Shown here: piece after piece, positions 31,696-42,531 of the stretch | Position numbering within the stretch: the stretch's first letter is position 1 | Layout of the letters: each line of letters starts with the position of its first letter | Source: Pseudomonas fluorescens | GTDB lineage: Bacteria; Pseudomonadota; Gammaproteobacteria; Pseudomonadales; Pseudomonadaceae | Length of the DNA: 64,000 bases | Direction of reading: 5' to 3' | Assembly: GCF_019212185.1 (NCBI RefSeq) | Contig: NZ_CP078138.1 | Location: forward strand, 5,252,501-5,316,500 | The notes under the pieces: generated by a model | The model's database searches: none | What the model was told of the DNA's origin: nothing | The model's input: only the letters and a program-made list of their open reading frames with translations | Program-made: the position numbers and the translations under genes

Positions 31696-32730
31696 TCAGA
31701 GCAGGTTGATCCCGCGCACTGGCTCGATCTGCGCCCAATGCGAAGTGTCCTCGCGGTGCTGCCGCAGATAGGGCAACACCGCTGCCAGCAACGGCGCCTT
31801 GAAGGCTTCCTGGAAGCGATGGGCGAGCCCCGGGATGAGTTTCAACTGGCTGCCCTGGATGTGCGCCGCCAGATGAATGCCGTGCATCACCGGCAGCAAT
31901 GGATCGGCGGTGCCATGCACCACCAGGGTCGGCACTCGCAGTTGATTGAGCAACGTGACCCGGCTCGGCTCGGCCAGGATCGCCATGATCTGCCGCTTCA
32001 CACCTTCGGGATTGAACGCCCGGTCATAGGACTGCGCCGCCTGCTGCAGCAACGCCTGGCGGTCATCAGTCACTTGCGGACTGCCCAGTGCCGCCAGCAA
32101 GTCAGCCTGCTGCTCCAGCGCTACCTCGCGGTTCGGCGCGCTGCGTCGCGAGAGCAACTGCACCAGCGCCGCGTTGGGTGCCGGCAAGCCTTCGGCACCG
32201 GAACTGCTCATGATCAATGTCAGGCTTTCAACCCGTTGCGGCGCCATCGCAGCCACATGCTGGGCAATCATCCCGCCCATGCTCGCGCCCAGCACGTGGA
32301 ACTGTTCAATGTGCAGGCCGTCCATCAAGCCCAGGGCATCGTCCGCCATGTCGGTCAGGGTATAAGGCGCCGAAACCGGCAGGCCGAGCTTGTAGCGCAA
32401 CGCCTCGAAGGTCAGGTTGGCGCTGGCCGGAGCCTGGCGCCAGGTCGACAAACCGACGTCGCGGTTGTCGTAGCGGATCACCCGAAAGCCCTGCTCACAG
32501 AGCGCGACCACCACCTCGTCCGGCCAGTGGATCAACTGCCCACCGAGGCCCATCACCAGCAGCAATGCCGGATCCGAGGCCCGTCCGATGCTCTGGTACG
32601 CCAGGCTGAGCTGGGCCAGATCGACGCGCTCGACAGGAACGTTGACGTCGCAACGCGAGGCCGCCAGAGCTGGCAGGCCGAACAACAGCGCGGCTAGAAA
32701 AAAGACTTTTGAAAAGAAACCAGCACCCAT
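31696..32730 (-). CDS. Secreted alpha/beta hydrolase
   Basis: 344 residues. A signal peptide ([20 protein letters not shown]) precedes SRCDVNV, so the enzyme is exported. The nucleophile elbow is [11 protein letters not shown] (G-x-S-x-G), the oxyanion region [15 protein letters not shown], the acid lies in [12 protein letters not shown] and the catalytic His in IPGLAHRFQ. The fold and motif spacing are complete. The natural ester or lactone substrate is unknown. Confidence 0.9.
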   Translation of the reverse strand: MGAGFFSKVFFLAALLFGLPALAASRCDVNVPVERVDLAQLSLAYQSIGRASDPALLLVMGLGGQLIHWPDEVVVALCEQGFRVIRYDNRDVGLSTWRQAPASANLTFEALRYKLGLPVSAPYTLTDMADDALGLMDGLHIEQFHVLGASMGGMIAQHVAAMAPQRVESLTLIMSSSGAEGLPAPNAALVQLLSRRSAPNREVALEQQADLLAALGSPQVTDDRQALLQQAAQSYDRAFNPEGVKRQIMAILAEPSRVTLLNQLRVPTLVVHGTADPLLPVMHGIHLAAHIQGSQLKLIPGLAHRFQEAFKAPLLAAVLPYLRQHREDTSHWAQIEPVRGINLL

Positions 32731-32875
32731 GAAAAAACACCGAAACGCAGAACCCCAGTAGAACGCGAGTCTGATGATGTTTGTTCAAGCGCGCTGCCAC
32801 AGTTGCGTGACAGTTTGATGAAGGGCGCCGAACGGTCATGGCCGACAGCGATGTCGACCATGACCAATAACCCTG

Positions 32876-35185
32876 TTACGCCAGCTGAGTACGCAACTGC
32901 CGCGCCGCCGCCACCATGTTCACCAGCGCCGCTTCGGTCTCCGGCCAGGCGCGGGTTTTCAGGCCGCAATCCGGGTTGACCCACAAGCGCTCGGCCGGGA
33001 TGCGCTGCACGGCCTTGGTCATCAGCTTGACCATCTCGGCGGTGTCCGGCACCCGTGGCGAATGGATGTCGTAGACGCCTGGGCCGATGTCGTTCGGGTA
33101 GTCGAAGGCCTTGAACGCTTCCAGCAGCTCCATGTCCGATCGCGAGGTTTCGATGGTGATCACATCCGCATCCATGGCGGCGATGGCTTCGATCACATCG
33201 TTGAATTCGCTGTAGCACATGTGGGTGTGGATCTGGGTTTCGTCACGCACCCCGCTGGCACTCAGGCGGAACGCCTCCACCGCCCAGTCCAGGTACTCCT
33301 GCCATTGCGCCCGGCGCAGCGGCAAGCCTTCGCGGAACGCCGCTTCGTCGATCTGCACGATCTTGATCCCGGCCGCCTCCAGGTCCTGCACTTCGTCACG
33401 CAGCGCCAGGGCCAGTTGTTGCGCCTGGACTTTGCGCGACACGTCTTCACGGGGGAAGGACCACATCAGCATGGTGACCGGGCCGGTGAGCATGCCCTTC
33501 ATGATCTTGTCGGTCTGCTGCTGGGCGTAGCTGATCCACTCGACAGTCATGGCTTGCGGGCGGCTCAGGTCACCATAAATGACCGCAGGTTTCACGCAGC
33601 GCGAGCCATAGCTTTGGACCCAGCCGAACCGGGTGAACAGGTAGCCATCGAGTTGCTCGGCGAAGTACTCGACCATGTCATTGCGCTCGGCCTCACCGTG
33701 CACCAGCACGTCCAGCCCAAGGCGCTCCTGTACCTGCACGGCGTGGCGGATTTCGTGACGCATGGCATCGGTGTAATCGTTGGCCGAAAGCTTGCCTTGC
33801 TTGAATGCCTGACGCGCCAGGCGAATCGACCCCGTCTGCGGGAACGAACCAATGGTGGTGGTCGGAAAAGCCGGTAACTTCAGACGGGCACGCTGTTGCT
33901 CAATACGTTGGGCAAAGGCTGAATGGCGTTGACTGTCAGCAGCCGTCACCGCATTGACCCGCGCCTGCACCTCGGCCTTGTGAATCCGTGGCGACTCGGC
34001 GCGACTGGCGGCAATCGCCCGGCTTTCGGCCAGCGCCATTTGCACCTTGGGCGCTTGCGGATCGTTCAAGGCATCGCGCAGTACCGCAATTTCGCCGCAC
34101 TTCTGCACGGCGAAGGCCAACCAGCTTTTCAATTCCGGATCGAGCTTGTCTTCACGCTCCAGATCCACCGGGCTGTGGAGCAGCGAGCAGGAACTGCTGA
34201 CCCACAGGTTGTCGCCGAAACGCTCCTGGGCAAATTGCAGTTGCGCCAGCACCGGCTCCAGCTCGCAGCGCCAGACGTTGCGCCCGTTGACCAGGCCGAC
34301 CGAGAGAATCTTGTAGGTCGGCAAGCGATCGAGCACATGCAGCAGTTGGTCGGGGGCACGCACGGCGTCGATGTGCAGGCCCTGCACCGGCAGGCCGACC
34401 GCCAACCCGAGGTTGTCCTGCAATCCGCTGAAGTAGGTCGCCAGGAGTTTTTTCAGCGGTGAATACTGGAGGATGTGGTAGGCGCGTTCGAAGGCGCTTT
34501 TCCAGGCCTGGGGCAAATCGAGGGTGAGGATAGGTTCGTCGATCTGCACCCACTCCACGCCCTGAGCGGCCAGGCGGCCAAGGATCTCGTTATACAGCGG
34601 CAGCAAGCGCTCCAGCAGGTCGAGCTTGTCGAAGGCGTTGCCCTTGGCCTTGCCCAACCACAGGTAAGTCAACGGACCGATGATCACCGGCTTGACGGTA
34701 TGGCCCAGGGCCTTGGCTTCCTCGACTTCATCGAACAGTTGTTCCCAGCTCAGGCTGAACTGCTGGTCGGCGCTGAACTCCGGGACCAGGTAGTGGTAGT
34801 TGGTGTCGAACCACTTGGTCAGTTCCTGGGCGTATTGCGCCGTACCGTGTTCGGCGCAGCAGCCGGTGGTAGCACCACGGGCCATGGCGAACAGGGTGTC
34901 GAGGGTCGGCAGGCCGCGCTCGTCGCGGGTGCTGTCGAAACGCTCGGGGATCACCCCGAAAGCCAGCGAATGGCTCAGCACCTGGTCGTACCAGGCAAAG
35001 TCGCCGACTGGCAGCAAATCGATACCGGCGTCTTTCTGTAACTGCCAGTGGCTGGCGCGCAGTTGCCGGCCGACGCTGTGCAGGGCCTGCTGGTCGAGGT
35101 CGCCCTTCCAGTAGGCTTCGAGGGCTTTTTTCAGTTCGCGGTCGGCGCCGATGCGTGGAAAACCGAGGGTGTGGGCCAAGGCCAT
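32876..35185 (-). CDS. metE: Cobalamin-independent methionine synthase
   Basis: 769 residues, full length. It transfers a methyl group from methyl-tetrahydrofolate triglutamate to homocysteine. The N-terminal [19 protein letters not shown] and the C-terminal zinc site (HTHMCYSEF and NPDCGLKTR) are present, with [13 protein letters not shown] in the first barrel and [16 protein letters not shown] in the second. GGGAG precedes the ATG. It is divergent from metR. Confidence 0.98.
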   Translation of the reverse strand: MALAHTLGFPRIGADRELKKALEAYWKGDLDQQALHSVGRQLRASHWQLQKDAGIDLLPVGDFAWYDQVLSHSLAFGVIPERFDSTRDERGLPTLDTLFAMARGATTGCCAEHGTAQYAQELTKWFDTNYHYLVPEFSADQQFSLSWEQLFDEVEEAKALGHTVKPVIIGPLTYLWLGKAKGNAFDKLDLLERLLPLYNEILGRLAAQGVEWVQIDEPILTLDLPQAWKSAFERAYHILQYSPLKKLLATYFSGLQDNLGLAVGLPVQGLHIDAVRAPDQLLHVLDRLPTYKILSVGLVNGRNVWRCELEPVLAQLQFAQERFGDNLWVSSSCSLLHSPVDLEREDKLDPELKSWLAFAVQKCGEIAVLRDALNDPQAPKVQMALAESRAIAASRAESPRIHKAEVQARVNAVTAADSQRHSAFAQRIEQQRARLKLPAFPTTTIGSFPQTGSIRLARQAFKQGKLSANDYTDAMRHEIRHAVQVQERLGLDVLVHGEAERNDMVEYFAEQLDGYLFTRFGWVQSYGSRCVKPAVIYGDLSRPQAMTVEWISYAQQQTDKIMKGMLTGPVTMLMWSFPREDVSRKVQAQQLALALRDEVQDLEAAGIKIVQIDEAAFREGLPLRRAQWQEYLDWAVEAFRLSASGVRDETQIHTHMCYSEFNDVIEAIAAMDADVITIETSRSDMELLEAFKAFDYPNDIGPGVYDIHSPRVPDTAEMVKLMTKAVQRIPAERLWVNPDCGLKTRAWPETEAALVNMVAAARQLRTQLA

Positions 35186-35246
35186 GGTGAATTGCTCCCT
35201 GTAAAAGATGGCCTATTGTCGACAGCCGACCCATCATGAGACAAAC

Positions 35247-35264
35247 TCAACGTTTTCGCGTTGA
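35247..35264. promoter_or_regulatory. Inverted repeat in the metE-metR intergenic region
   Basis: TCAACG/CGTTGA with a 6-base centre, followed by an overlapping TTGAAC...TTATTCA. It is the best candidate for MetR binding in this 106-base divergent promoter region but does not match the enteric MetR box exactly. Confidence 0.4.
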
Positions 35265-35291
35265 ACATAAAATTTATTCATGGAGGCCACG

Positions 35292-36209
35292 GTGCTCGAA
35301 ATCCGTCACCTGAAGACCCTGCACGCCCTGCGCGAAGCCGACAGCCTTGTCGAAGCCGCCGAACGCCTGCACCTGACCCAGTCCGCCCTGTCACATCAGT
35401 TCAAAGAACTGGAAGAGCGCATGGGCATGCCGCTGTTCGTGCGCAAGACCAAGCCGGTGCGTTTCACCAGCGCCGGCCTGCGCCTGCTGCAACTGGCCGA
35501 TGCGACCCTGCCGCTGCTGCGCGCCGCCGAACGCGACATCGCGCGACTGGCCGGCGGCACGGCCGGGCGCCTGCACATGGCCATTGAATGCCACAGTTGC
35601 TTCCAATGGCTGATGCCGACCATCGACCAGTTTCGCGACGCCTGGCCGGAAGTCGAACTGGACCTGGCCTCGGGCTTCTCCTTCGCCCCGCTGCCAGCCC
35701 TGGCCCGTGGCGACCTCGACCTGGTGGTGACCTCCGACCCGCTGGAACTGGCCGGGATCACTTACGTGCCGCTGTTTACCTACGAAGCGATGCTCGCCGT
35801 GGCCAACCAGCATCGCCTCGCCAGCAAGCCCTTCATCGTCGCCGAAGACCTGCTCAGCGAAACCCTGATCACCTACCCGGTGGAACGCGACCGCCTGGAC
35901 ATCTTCACCCGCTTCCTCGAACCGGCCGATATCGAACCCGCGCAAGTGCGCACCTCCGAGCTGACGGTGATGATGATGCAACTGGTCGCCAGCGGCCGCG
36001 GCGTCTGCGGCATGCCGCACTGGGCGCTGCATGAATACAGCTCACGGGGCTATGTAAAGGCCAAGCGCCTGGGCGAAAAAGGATTGTTCGCCACCCTGTA
36101 CGCGGCAATCCGCACCGACATGCTCGATGCGCCTTACATGCGCGACTTCCTGCTGACGGCCAAGGACACATCGTTTTCGACGTTGGATGGGGTTAGTGTG
36201 GTGCGTTAA
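35292..36209 (+). CDS. metR: LysR-type regulator MetR
   Basis: 305 residues from a GTG with GGAGG five bases upstream; the ATG at 35280 contains that ribosome binding site and is less likely. The N-terminal helix-turn-helix is SLVEAAERLHLTQSALSHQFKEL, followed by a co-inducer domain. The residues AIECHSCFQWLMPTIDQFR are typical of MetR, which activates metE with homocysteine as co-inducer. Divergence from metE supports this. Confidence 0.94.
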   Translation: MLEIRHLKTLHALREADSLVEAAERLHLTQSALSHQFKELEERMGMPLFVRKTKPVRFTSAGLRLLQLADATLPLLRAAERDIARLAGGTAGRLHMAIECHSCFQWLMPTIDQFRDAWPEVELDLASGFSFAPLPALARGDLDLVVTSDPLELAGITYVPLFTYEAMLAVANQHRLASKPFIVAEDLLSETLITYPVERDRLDIFTRFLEPADIEPAQVRTSELTVMMMQLVASGRGVCGMPHWALHEYSSRGYVKAKRLGEKGLFATLYAAIRTDMLDAPYMRDFLLTAKDTSFSTLDGVSVVR

Positions 36210-36227
36210 GAGCAGGGGCAAGATGAC

Positions 36228-36271
36228 AGCGGCAAGCTAAAGCGTGACTCGTAGGGCTTTAGCTTGCCGCT
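36228..36271. repeat. Long perfect inverted repeat (REP-like / bidirectional terminator)
   Basis: AGCGGCAAGCTAAAGC (36228-36243) and its exact complement (36256-36271) form a 16-bp stem with a 12-base loop between convergent metR and the LysE gene. No T-run follows. The AGCTTGCCGCT core recalls a repeat seen in other pseudomonads. Confidence 0.8.
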
Positions 36272-36282
36272 TGAAACCGCTC

Positions 36283-36915
36283 TCAGCGCTTCTGCTCAGA
36301 GAGCAGGCGAACCGCCAACCCCGCCAACACCGCCCCCATGAAGTAACGCTGCACCGCCAGCCACGTCGGGTTGTTGACGAACCACGAGGCGATACCCGCC
36401 GCGAACAGGGCGATCAGCAGGTTGACGGTGAAGCTCACGCTGATCTGGGTCAGGCCCAGGGCGATACTCTGGAAGAAGATCGAGCCGTGTTCCGGATTAA
36501 TGAACTGCGGGAACACTGAAAGGTAGAACACCGCAATTTTCGGGTTTAGCGCGCTGGTGAAAAAGCCCATCAGCATCAGCTTGCGCGACGAGTCCGGCGG
36601 CAATTGCTGGGCCTCGAACGGCGAGCGCGCGCCGGGTTTGACTGCTTGCCAGGCCATCCACAACAGGTACAGCGCCCCTGCCCACTTCAGTACCTCATAC
36701 GCCATCGGCACCGCCAGGAACACCGCGGTCAAACCGGCGGCAGCGGCGAACAGGTGCACGAAGAAGCCCGCGACCACGCCAATCAACGACGTCACGCCCG
36801 CCTTGCGGCCCTGGCAGATCGAGCGCGAGATCAGGTAGATCATGTTTGGCCCCGGTGTCAGGACCAGCAACAGCGAGGCAGCGGCGAAGATCAGCAAATC
36901 GTGGACAGGAATCAT
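36283..36915 (-). CDS. LysE/RhtB-family amino acid exporter
   Basis: 210 residues from the ATG with AAGGA seven bases upstream (the GTG one codon earlier is ignored). It has six hydrophobic segments. The family signature is VLTPGPNMIYLISRSICQGRKAG, shown here in part as LTPGPNMIYLISRS, and ALNPKIAVFYLSVFPQF lies in the middle. Such inner-membrane proteins export amino acids or homoserine lactones. The substrate cannot be told. Confidence 0.92.
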   Translation of the reverse strand: MIPVHDLLIFAAASLLLVLTPGPNMIYLISRSICQGRKAGVTSLIGVVAGFFVHLFAAAAGLTAVFLAVPMAYEVLKWAGALYLLWMAWQAVKPGARSPFEAQQLPPDSSRKLMLMGFFTSALNPKIAVFYLSVFPQFINPEHGSIFFQSIALGLTQISVSFTVNLLIALFAAGIASWFVNNPTWLAVQRYFMGAVLAGLAVRLLSEQKR

Positions 36916-36939
36916 CACGTCATCCTTGTGAATGAACAG

Positions 36940-37362
36940 TCAGGCTGGGGTCTGTAACGAGTTGCAATAAAACGGCAGGATCAGGTCACGCGTCAAGGGG
37001 GCCAGCGGTACCTGAGTCTCTTGATGCGGGTCGAGCCACAGCACCTCTTCGATCTCTGCTTCAGGGCTGACCGCCTGCTCGATGGGCAACAGGAACACCT
37101 CGGCCTCGACGGTGAAACCGGGCTCGTTCGCCGCCGGCGCGGCAAACGCTCCCAAATAACTGGCCTGGGCCGGATCAACGATCAGCCCGAGTTCCTCCTG
37201 CAGTTCACGCACTAGCGCCTGCAACGGTTGTTCATGGGCTTCGATCTTGCCACCAGGCTGCATGAACGCCTCAGTACCCCGCTTGCGCACCAACAGCGTA
37301 CGGCCATCCCCAGCGATCAACAGTGCGGCGGCGATGCGGATAGTGCGCGATGAAACAGTCAT
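36940..37362 (-). CDS. Nudix hydrolase
   Basis: 140 residues from MTVSSRTIRIAAALLIAGDG; a 20-residue upstream extension was rejected. The Nudix box G-x5-E-x7-RE-x2-EE-x-G is met by GGKIEAHE, then LVRELQEELG. It hydrolyses a nucleoside diphosphate linked to another group; the substrate is unknown. It lies 24 bases from the LysE-family gene on the same strand and may be co-transcribed. Confidence 0.92.
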   Translation of the reverse strand: MTVSSRTIRIAAALLIAGDGRTLLVRKRGTEAFMQPGGKIEAHEQPLQALVRELQEELGLIVDPAQASYLGAFAAPAANEPGFTVEAEVFLLPIEQAVSPEAEIEEVLWLDPHQETQVPLAPLTRDLILPFYCNSLQTPA

Positions 37363-37579
37363 GGTGGAGCGAGCCTCGAGGAAAAAAGCGCAAGGATCAC
37401 ATGCGCGTGACAGCAGCGCCACCTTCGCTGGATTGCCCCAGCGGACCGGGTGGGCCAGTATGTCGAGCTAGATGGCATCAGGCCCACGACGCCCGAATGC
37501 CCTTTGCAGCGCTATCCTCAGGGTGCCCAGACACTTCACTGGCGCTGCACTCCACCGAGTCCGAACCCAAGGAACCCGT

Positions 37580-39196
37580 ATGAGCCTGTCACTCCTGAGC
37601 CGCTACGCCTTCTTTGCTGTCTGTGTAATCTTCACCCTCGCCAGCCTGCCCTTTCTCGAGTACGACTGGATCTGGCCGCTGACCCTGGTCACCGGCGCGC
37701 TGAGTCTGCTGGGCATTTTCGATCTGCTACAAAGCCCCCACGCGGTGCGCCGCAATTATCCGATCCTGGGCAATATCCGCTATCTGGTCGAAGGTATTCG
37801 CCCGGAGATCCGCCAATACCTGCTGGAGTCCGACAGCGATGCCCTGCCCTTCTCTCGGGCGCAGCGCTCGCTGGTCTACTCACGGGCAAAAAACGAAAGC
37901 GCTGACAAACCCTTCGGCACCCTGATCGATGTCTACCAGTCGGGTTTCGAATTCATCGGCCATTCGATGCGTCCGGCGCCGCTGACCGACCCGGACAGTT
38001 TCCGGGTGATCGTCGGCGGTCCGCAGTGCAGCCAGCCGTATTCAGCGTCAGTGTTCAACATCTCGGCCATGAGCTTCGGCTCCCTGAGTGCCAATGCCAT
38101 TCGCGCGCTGAACCAGGGCGCCAAACTCGGCAACTTCGCCCATGACACCGGCGAAGGCAGCATCAGCCCCTATCACCGCGAGCACGGTGGCGACCTGACC
38201 TGGGAACTGGGCAGCGGCTACTTCGGTTGCCGCACCGCCGAGGGCCGTTTCGACCCAGAGCGTTTCGCCGCCCAGGCGCAGACCCCGCAAGTGCGGATGA
38301 TCGAAATCAAGATGAGCCAGGGCGCCAAACCCGGCCACGGCGGCATCCTGCCCAAGCATAAGGTGACCCGCGAGATCGCCGACACCCGTGGTGTGCCGAT
38401 GGGTGAGGACTGCGTGTCGCCGTCGCGGCACAGCGCCTTTTCCACGCCGATCGAAATGATGCACTTCATCCAGCAACTGCGTGAGTTGTCGGGTGGCAAA
38501 CCGGTGGGCTTCAAGTTCTGCCTGGGTCACCCGTGGGAGTTCATGGGCATCGCCAAAGCCATGTTGGAGACCGGGATTCTGCCGGACTTTATCGTGGTCG
38601 ACGGCAAGGAAGGCGGCACCGGCGCCGCGCCCGTGGAGTTCACCGACCACATCGGCGTGCCGTTGCGCGAAGGCCTGCTGTTCGTGCACAACACCCTGGT
38701 CGGCCTGAACCTGCGAGACAAGATCAAACTCGGCGCCAGCGGCAAGATCGTCAGTGCGTTCGACATCGCCAGCGTGCTGGCCATCGGTGCCGACTGGGCC
38801 AACTCGGCGCGTGGCTTCATGTTTGCCATCGGCTGCATCCAGTCGCAGTCCTGCCACACCAACAAATGCCCGACCGGCGTCGCCACCCAGGACACCCTGC
38901 GCCAGCGCGCCCTGGTGGTGCCGGACAAGGCCCAGCGGGTCTACAACTTCCATCGCAGCACCCTCAATGCGCTGGCGGAAATGCTTGCCGCCGCCGGCCT
39001 CGAACACCCTTCGCAACTGTCCGCAAAGCACCTGGTACGGCGCATGTCAGCCACCGAGATCAAGCTGTTCTCGCAACTGCACGTGTTCCTCAAGCCCGGT
39101 GAGTTGCTGACCGGTGAAGTGAGTGGCGAGTTTTACTCACGGATGTGGCAGATGGCCCGGGCTGATAGCTTCGAGCCCAACGACATCGCCGCCTGA
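37580..39196 (+). CDS. FMN-binding glutamate synthase family protein
   Basis: 538 residues from MSLSLLSRYAFFAVCVIF with AAGGAA upstream; the reading from 37472 adds 36 implausible residues. Two N-terminal membrane helices (about 8-50) are followed by the FMN barrel of the central glutamate synthase domain: FNISAMSFGSLSANAIRALN, SQGAKPGHGGILP and KEGGTGAAPVEF. The 3Fe-4S ligands are Cys419, Cys425 and Cys430 (CIQSQSCHTNKC). No glutaminase domain is present, so it is a YerD-like membrane-anchored oxidoreductase of unknown substrate and not the biosynthetic enzyme. Confidence 0.92.
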   Translation: MSLSLLSRYAFFAVCVIFTLASLPFLEYDWIWPLTLVTGALSLLGIFDLLQSPHAVRRNYPILGNIRYLVEGIRPEIRQYLLESDSDALPFSRAQRSLVYSRAKNESADKPFGTLIDVYQSGFEFIGHSMRPAPLTDPDSFRVIVGGPQCSQPYSASVFNISAMSFGSLSANAIRALNQGAKLGNFAHDTGEGSISPYHREHGGDLTWELGSGYFGCRTAEGRFDPERFAAQAQTPQVRMIEIKMSQGAKPGHGGILPKHKVTREIADTRGVPMGEDCVSPSRHSAFSTPIEMMHFIQQLRELSGGKPVGFKFCLGHPWEFMGIAKAMLETGILPDFIVVDGKEGGTGAAPVEFTDHIGVPLREGLLFVHNTLVGLNLRDKIKLGASGKIVSAFDIASVLAIGADWANSARGFMFAIGCIQSQSCHTNKCPTGVATQDTLRQRALVVPDKAQRVYNFHRSTLNALAEMLAAAGLEHPSQLSAKHLVRRMSATEIKLFSQLHVFLKPGELLTGEVSGEFYSRMWQMARADSFEPNDIAA

Positions 39197-39252
39197 CGCG
39201 TCATCAACGCCCCGTCGTCGCCGGCGACGGGCTTCAACATCAAGGAAGACCC

Positions 39253-39555
39253 ATGCTCAAAGTCATCGCCGAAGACTTCATCCAACCCGAACACATCGAG
39301 ACCGTGCGCCCGTGGTACGCCGAACTGGTGGAGAAAACCCGCCAGGAACCCGCGTGCATCGCCTACGATCTGTTTGTCGACCAGCGCGACCCGGGGCATT
39401 TCATCTTCATCGAACAATGGCCGGACCAGGCGGCGCTCGATGCACATTGCCAGACCGAGCACTTCCGGCGGTTGGTGCCGCAGATCAATCGGCATCAGGC
39501 GCGAGAAGGTGTGGTGGTGTTGATGGATGGATTCAGCGCTCAGCGTTCGGAATAA
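39253..39555 (+). CDS. Antibiotic biosynthesis monooxygenase (ABM) family protein
   Basis: 100 residues with AAGGAAG before the ATG. A single ferredoxin-like ABM domain: KVIAEDFIQPEHIETVRPWY, CIAYDLFVDQRDPGHFIFIE and HCQTEHFRRLV. Relatives such as YgiN oxidise quinols without a cofactor. It follows the glutamate synthase-like gene by 56 bases. Its 3' end overlaps the convergent glycosyltransferase gene by 23 bases. Confidence 0.9.
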   Translation: MLKVIAEDFIQPEHIETVRPWYAELVEKTRQEPACIAYDLFVDQRDPGHFIFIEQWPDQAALDAHCQTEHFRRLVPQINRHQAREGVVVLMDGFSAQRSE

Positions 39556-41080
39556 ACAGCCGCGCCTCGATGTCACCGCCATCGATTGTCTGCGTCTGTT
39601 TCCAGCCTTTGGGGAATGTCACGGTATATATCCTTGGATTCTTGTGGGCCACCCACCAGACTCTTTTCGCAACGGGCTCCAATGCCGAGACATCGCTGAA
39701 AAAAATCCAGTCCAGGCGCTGAGGAATGACCAACCAGCCGCCATAGGCGAGCGGCCCGCTGGGCTTTCCGCTGGGCAACCTGGACACATAAAGCCGTGGC
39801 TGAATCCCGGTGTCGTTGTAATAACTGAACGGCAAATACCAGAACAAGTCATCTATGACGATTTCATCTCCCGCCTGAAACTCGCGCCTTATCCCCTCGG
39901 CAATACTGTCCAGCCTGACCATTTTGCGCGGTAGGGTGCCGTTCAGTCCGTCCTGTTGCGCATACACGCGCTGCAGTCCACTCCACTGTGCGGCTGCGAA
40001 TAGACACAGGCACAACAGCGCAGCGATAGGCCAGCGTGCAGCGATTCGATCCAGAGTGATGGCAACCAGCATCGGCAGGCCGACGGCGGCAAACACCAGG
40101 TATCTGGGGATGAAAATCGGCACCGCCCATGACAGCAGGAACACCACAACAACCGGCACGAAAAAATAAGCGACCAGCAGCAGCGCCGAACGCCGATCAA
40201 TACGCCGATCAGTCAATACCCGGACAGCGCAGACAATCATCAACGCCGATACGATCAATCCGCCCCACCATCCGCCTTCGGCGGGCGTTGTCATTACCGT
40301 GCTTTGGCTGATGAAATCTGGCAACGTCTGCCACGTCATCGGCGGGATCCACTCCAGCCCCTTCATTGTCCGCGCCTGCTCAACAAAGTTCGGCAACCAA
40401 GGCATATAAAGCAAGACAATCGCCACATTGACCAACAACCATCTGCGCACCGGCAGCAACACCGGTTCGCCACTGCCCAGCCCAGACCAATACAGCCAAT
40501 GCACCAGCACACACAGCGCGGCAAAGTAGTGGGTGTAAAAGGCCGCTGCCATCAGCAGCACATACAACAATGGATAACGTCTGGAGTACGGCTGTCGCCC
40601 CCAACACACCAACACGACCGTGGCCGCCATCAGCCACAGGCCGAGCAACGTGTACATGCGCACTTCCTGGCTGTAGCGCACGGCAAGCGGCAGCAGTGCG
40701 AACAACACGCCTGCGATCAGTGCGGCACGCCGACTGACCAGCAAGCTCATCAGCTTGATGCACAACAGCAGCGTTCCGACATCGGCGAGCGCGCTCAGGC
40801 TGCGTACCGACAGCACGCTGCGGCCCAATAGCGCCGTCCAGTAGTGCAAGACCACGTAGTACAACGGCGGATGCACATCGCCCGCCGTGGTGGTCCAGAT
40901 CAGCGCGGGCGAACGCTGGCTCAACAGCAGGCTGAAGCCTTCGTCGTACCAGATCACCGGCTCGGTAATCCCATGGAACCTGGCGAGCAATGCCAGGCCA
41001 ACCAGCCCGATCACCCCCATGCGATGCAGCGTCCAGCGCTCGATCATCACGACACCCGCCTCGCCTGTCCCTGCGTTCAT
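39533..41080 (-). CDS. Polytopic glycosyltransferase (PMT/ArnT-like, GtrC role)
   Basis: 515 residues with a dozen membrane helices. The first periplasmic loop has [16 protein letters not shown] and [15 protein letters not shown], the acidic motif and HPPLYY typical of GT-C enzymes that use polyprenyl-phosphate sugars. The start overlaps the stop of the GT2 gene (ATGA). With the GtrA and GtrB homologues upstream it forms a seroconversion-type cassette, in which it would transfer the flipped sugar to O-antigen or another surface glycan. Confidence 0.9.
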   Translation of the reverse strand: MNAGTGEAGVVMIERWTLHRMGVIGLVGLALLARFHGITEPVIWYDEGFSLLLSQRSPALIWTTTAGDVHPPLYYVVLHYWTALLGRSVLSVRSLSALADVGTLLLCIKLMSLLVSRRAALIAGVLFALLPLAVRYSQEVRMYTLLGLWLMAATVVLVCWGRQPYSRRYPLLYVLLMAAAFYTHYFAALCVLVHWLYWSGLGSGEPVLLPVRRWLLVNVAIVLLYMPWLPNFVEQARTMKGLEWIPPMTWQTLPDFISQSTVMTTPAEGGWWGGLIVSALMIVCAVRVLTDRRIDRRSALLLVAYFFVPVVVVFLLSWAVPIFIPRYLVFAAVGLPMLVAITLDRIAARWPIAALLCLCLFAAAQWSGLQRVYAQQDGLNGTLPRKMVRLDSIAEGIRREFQAGDEIVIDDLFWYLPFSYYNDTGIQPRLYVSRLPSGKPSGPLAYGGWLVIPQRLDWIFFSDVSALEPVAKRVWWVAHKNPRIYTVTFPKGWKQTQTIDGGDIEARLFIPNAER

Positions 41081-42042
41081 ACAATCCGTTGCAGCACAGC
41101 CTTTTCAGTCGTTTCAGAGCTGCGCCTGACGATGTCCTTGACCACATACCGCGGCCGATGCTTGGCCTCGATATAGATGCGTCCGATGTACTCGCCGAGG
41201 ATGCCGATGCCGATCAACTGCACCCCGCCGAGAAACAGAATCGCGGTCATCAACGACGGGTAGCCGGGCACGCTGTTGCCGAAGAAAATCTTGTCCAGCA
41301 CCATGTACACCGCGTAGAGCACGGCAAAAATCGAGATCGCCCCGCCGACGTAGCTCCACAGGCGCAGCGGGACGGTGCTGAAGGAGGTCACCCCTTCCAG
41401 CGCCAGGTTCCACAGTTTCCAGCCGTTGAACTTGCTGCTGCCGGCCACTCGTGGGGCGCGCTGGTACTCCACCACCACCGTGTTGAACCCTGCCCAGGAC
41501 AGCACGCCTTTCATGAATAGCTGGTGCTCGGGCAAGGTGCGAATCACGTCCACTACCTTGCGGTCCATCAACCGAAAGTCGCCGACGTTTTCCTCGATGC
41601 GGGTGTAGGAAATCCGATTCAATAACTGATAGAACAGGCTGGCACTGTGGCGTTTCAGATAGCCGTCACTGGCTCGATCCCGACGCTTGGCCAACACCAC
41701 GTCCGCGCCTTTGTGCCACGCTTCGACCAACTGCGGGATGACGTTGATCGGGTCCTGCAGGTCGACATCCATCGGGATCACCGCGTCGCCCGTGGCGTAC
41801 TCGAGGCCGGCGAACAGCGCCGGCTCCTTGCCGAAGTTGCGCGAGAAATTGATCGCCACTACCTGGTCATCGACCTGCGCCAGGGCCGCAATCTGTTGCG
41901 CGGTGCCGTCGACGCTGCCGTCGTTGATAAAGACGATCTCCACCTCGGCATCATCCAACTGCAACTCGCGACGCACAGCGTGATAGAACAGCGCGATGGT
42001 CTGTTCTTCGTTGAACACCGGAACCACCAGCGAGATCTTCAT
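41077..42042 (-). CDS. gtrB: GtrB-like polyprenyl-phosphate glycosyltransferase (GT2)
   Basis: 321 residues from [20 protein letters not shown], overlapping gtrA by four bases; a 34-residue upstream extension was rejected. The GT2 domain has the DxD-type motif in [15 protein letters not shown] and INDGSVDGT. The C-terminus has two membrane helices ([20 protein letters not shown] and [20 protein letters not shown]). It would load a sugar onto undecaprenyl phosphate on the cytoplasmic side. Confidence 0.93.
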   Translation of the reverse strand: MKISLVVPVFNEEQTIALFYHAVRRELQLDDAEVEIVFINDGSVDGTAQQIAALAQVDDQVVAINFSRNFGKEPALFAGLEYATGDAVIPMDVDLQDPINVIPQLVEAWHKGADVVLAKRRDRASDGYLKRHSASLFYQLLNRISYTRIEENVGDFRLMDRKVVDVIRTLPEHQLFMKGVLSWAGFNTVVVEYQRAPRVAGSSKFNGWKLWNLALEGVTSFSTVPLRLWSYVGGAISIFAVLYAVYMVLDKIFFGNSVPGYPSLMTAILFLGGVQLIGIGILGEYIGRIYIEAKHRPRYVVKDIVRRSSETTEKAVLQRIV

Positions 42043-42413
42043 GCGGCACGCTCGCGAAACACCACGTATTTGGAAATGAAGAAACCCAGCACCAGGCTCA
42101 GCGCCGAAAACAGCGCCACCGTCAGCAACCCATGCAAGCGCCACAGATCACCCAGATGGCCGACGCCGTAGCTCAATGCGCCCATCGCCGCCATGAACAG
42201 CAGGTAACCGCCCACCGACAGCTTGTGGTCGAAGGTGTATAGCGCATTCATGTAGAAGGAAAACGAGGCGGCAACGCAGAAGGCGATGAGATTGCTGCGT
42301 GCCTGGCGCCAATCGAGCGCGACACTGAGCAGGAAAAAAACCTGCCAGTGAATGAGGGTATTGGCGACGCCAATTACCGTGTAGCTGGAAAAACCTTTCC
42401 ACACCTGTCCCAT
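42039..42413 (-). CDS. gtrA: GtrA-family flippase
   Basis: 124 residues with four membrane helices: [20 protein letters not shown] at the start, NALYTFDH after the second helix, and [14 protein letters not shown] at the end, all typical of GtrA. It would flip the lipid-linked sugar made by GtrB. It is the first gene of the gtrA-gtrB-glycosyltransferase set. Confidence 0.92.
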   Translation of the reverse strand: MGQVWKGFSSYTVIGVANTLIHWQVFFLLSVALDWRQARSNLIAFCVAASFSFYMNALYTFDHKLSVGGYLLFMAAMGALSYGVGHLGDLWRLHGLLTVALFSALSLVLGFFISKYVVFRERAA

Positions 42414-42531
42414 GGCGACACCCCCGCTTGCACAAGGCCCACCCTCGCTAAAGATATTGAGCGTGTCTACTGTCAGAAATCACAGGTGCGAATGCCTTTC
42501 GGACCAGCGGTATCAACCCCCCGAGAGGCAT

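Noticed and set aside
35186..35291. Possible cobalamin riboswitch before metE
   Set aside because: The divergent gap is only about 105 bases and shows no B12-box-like or multi-stem structure; MetR control is more likely.
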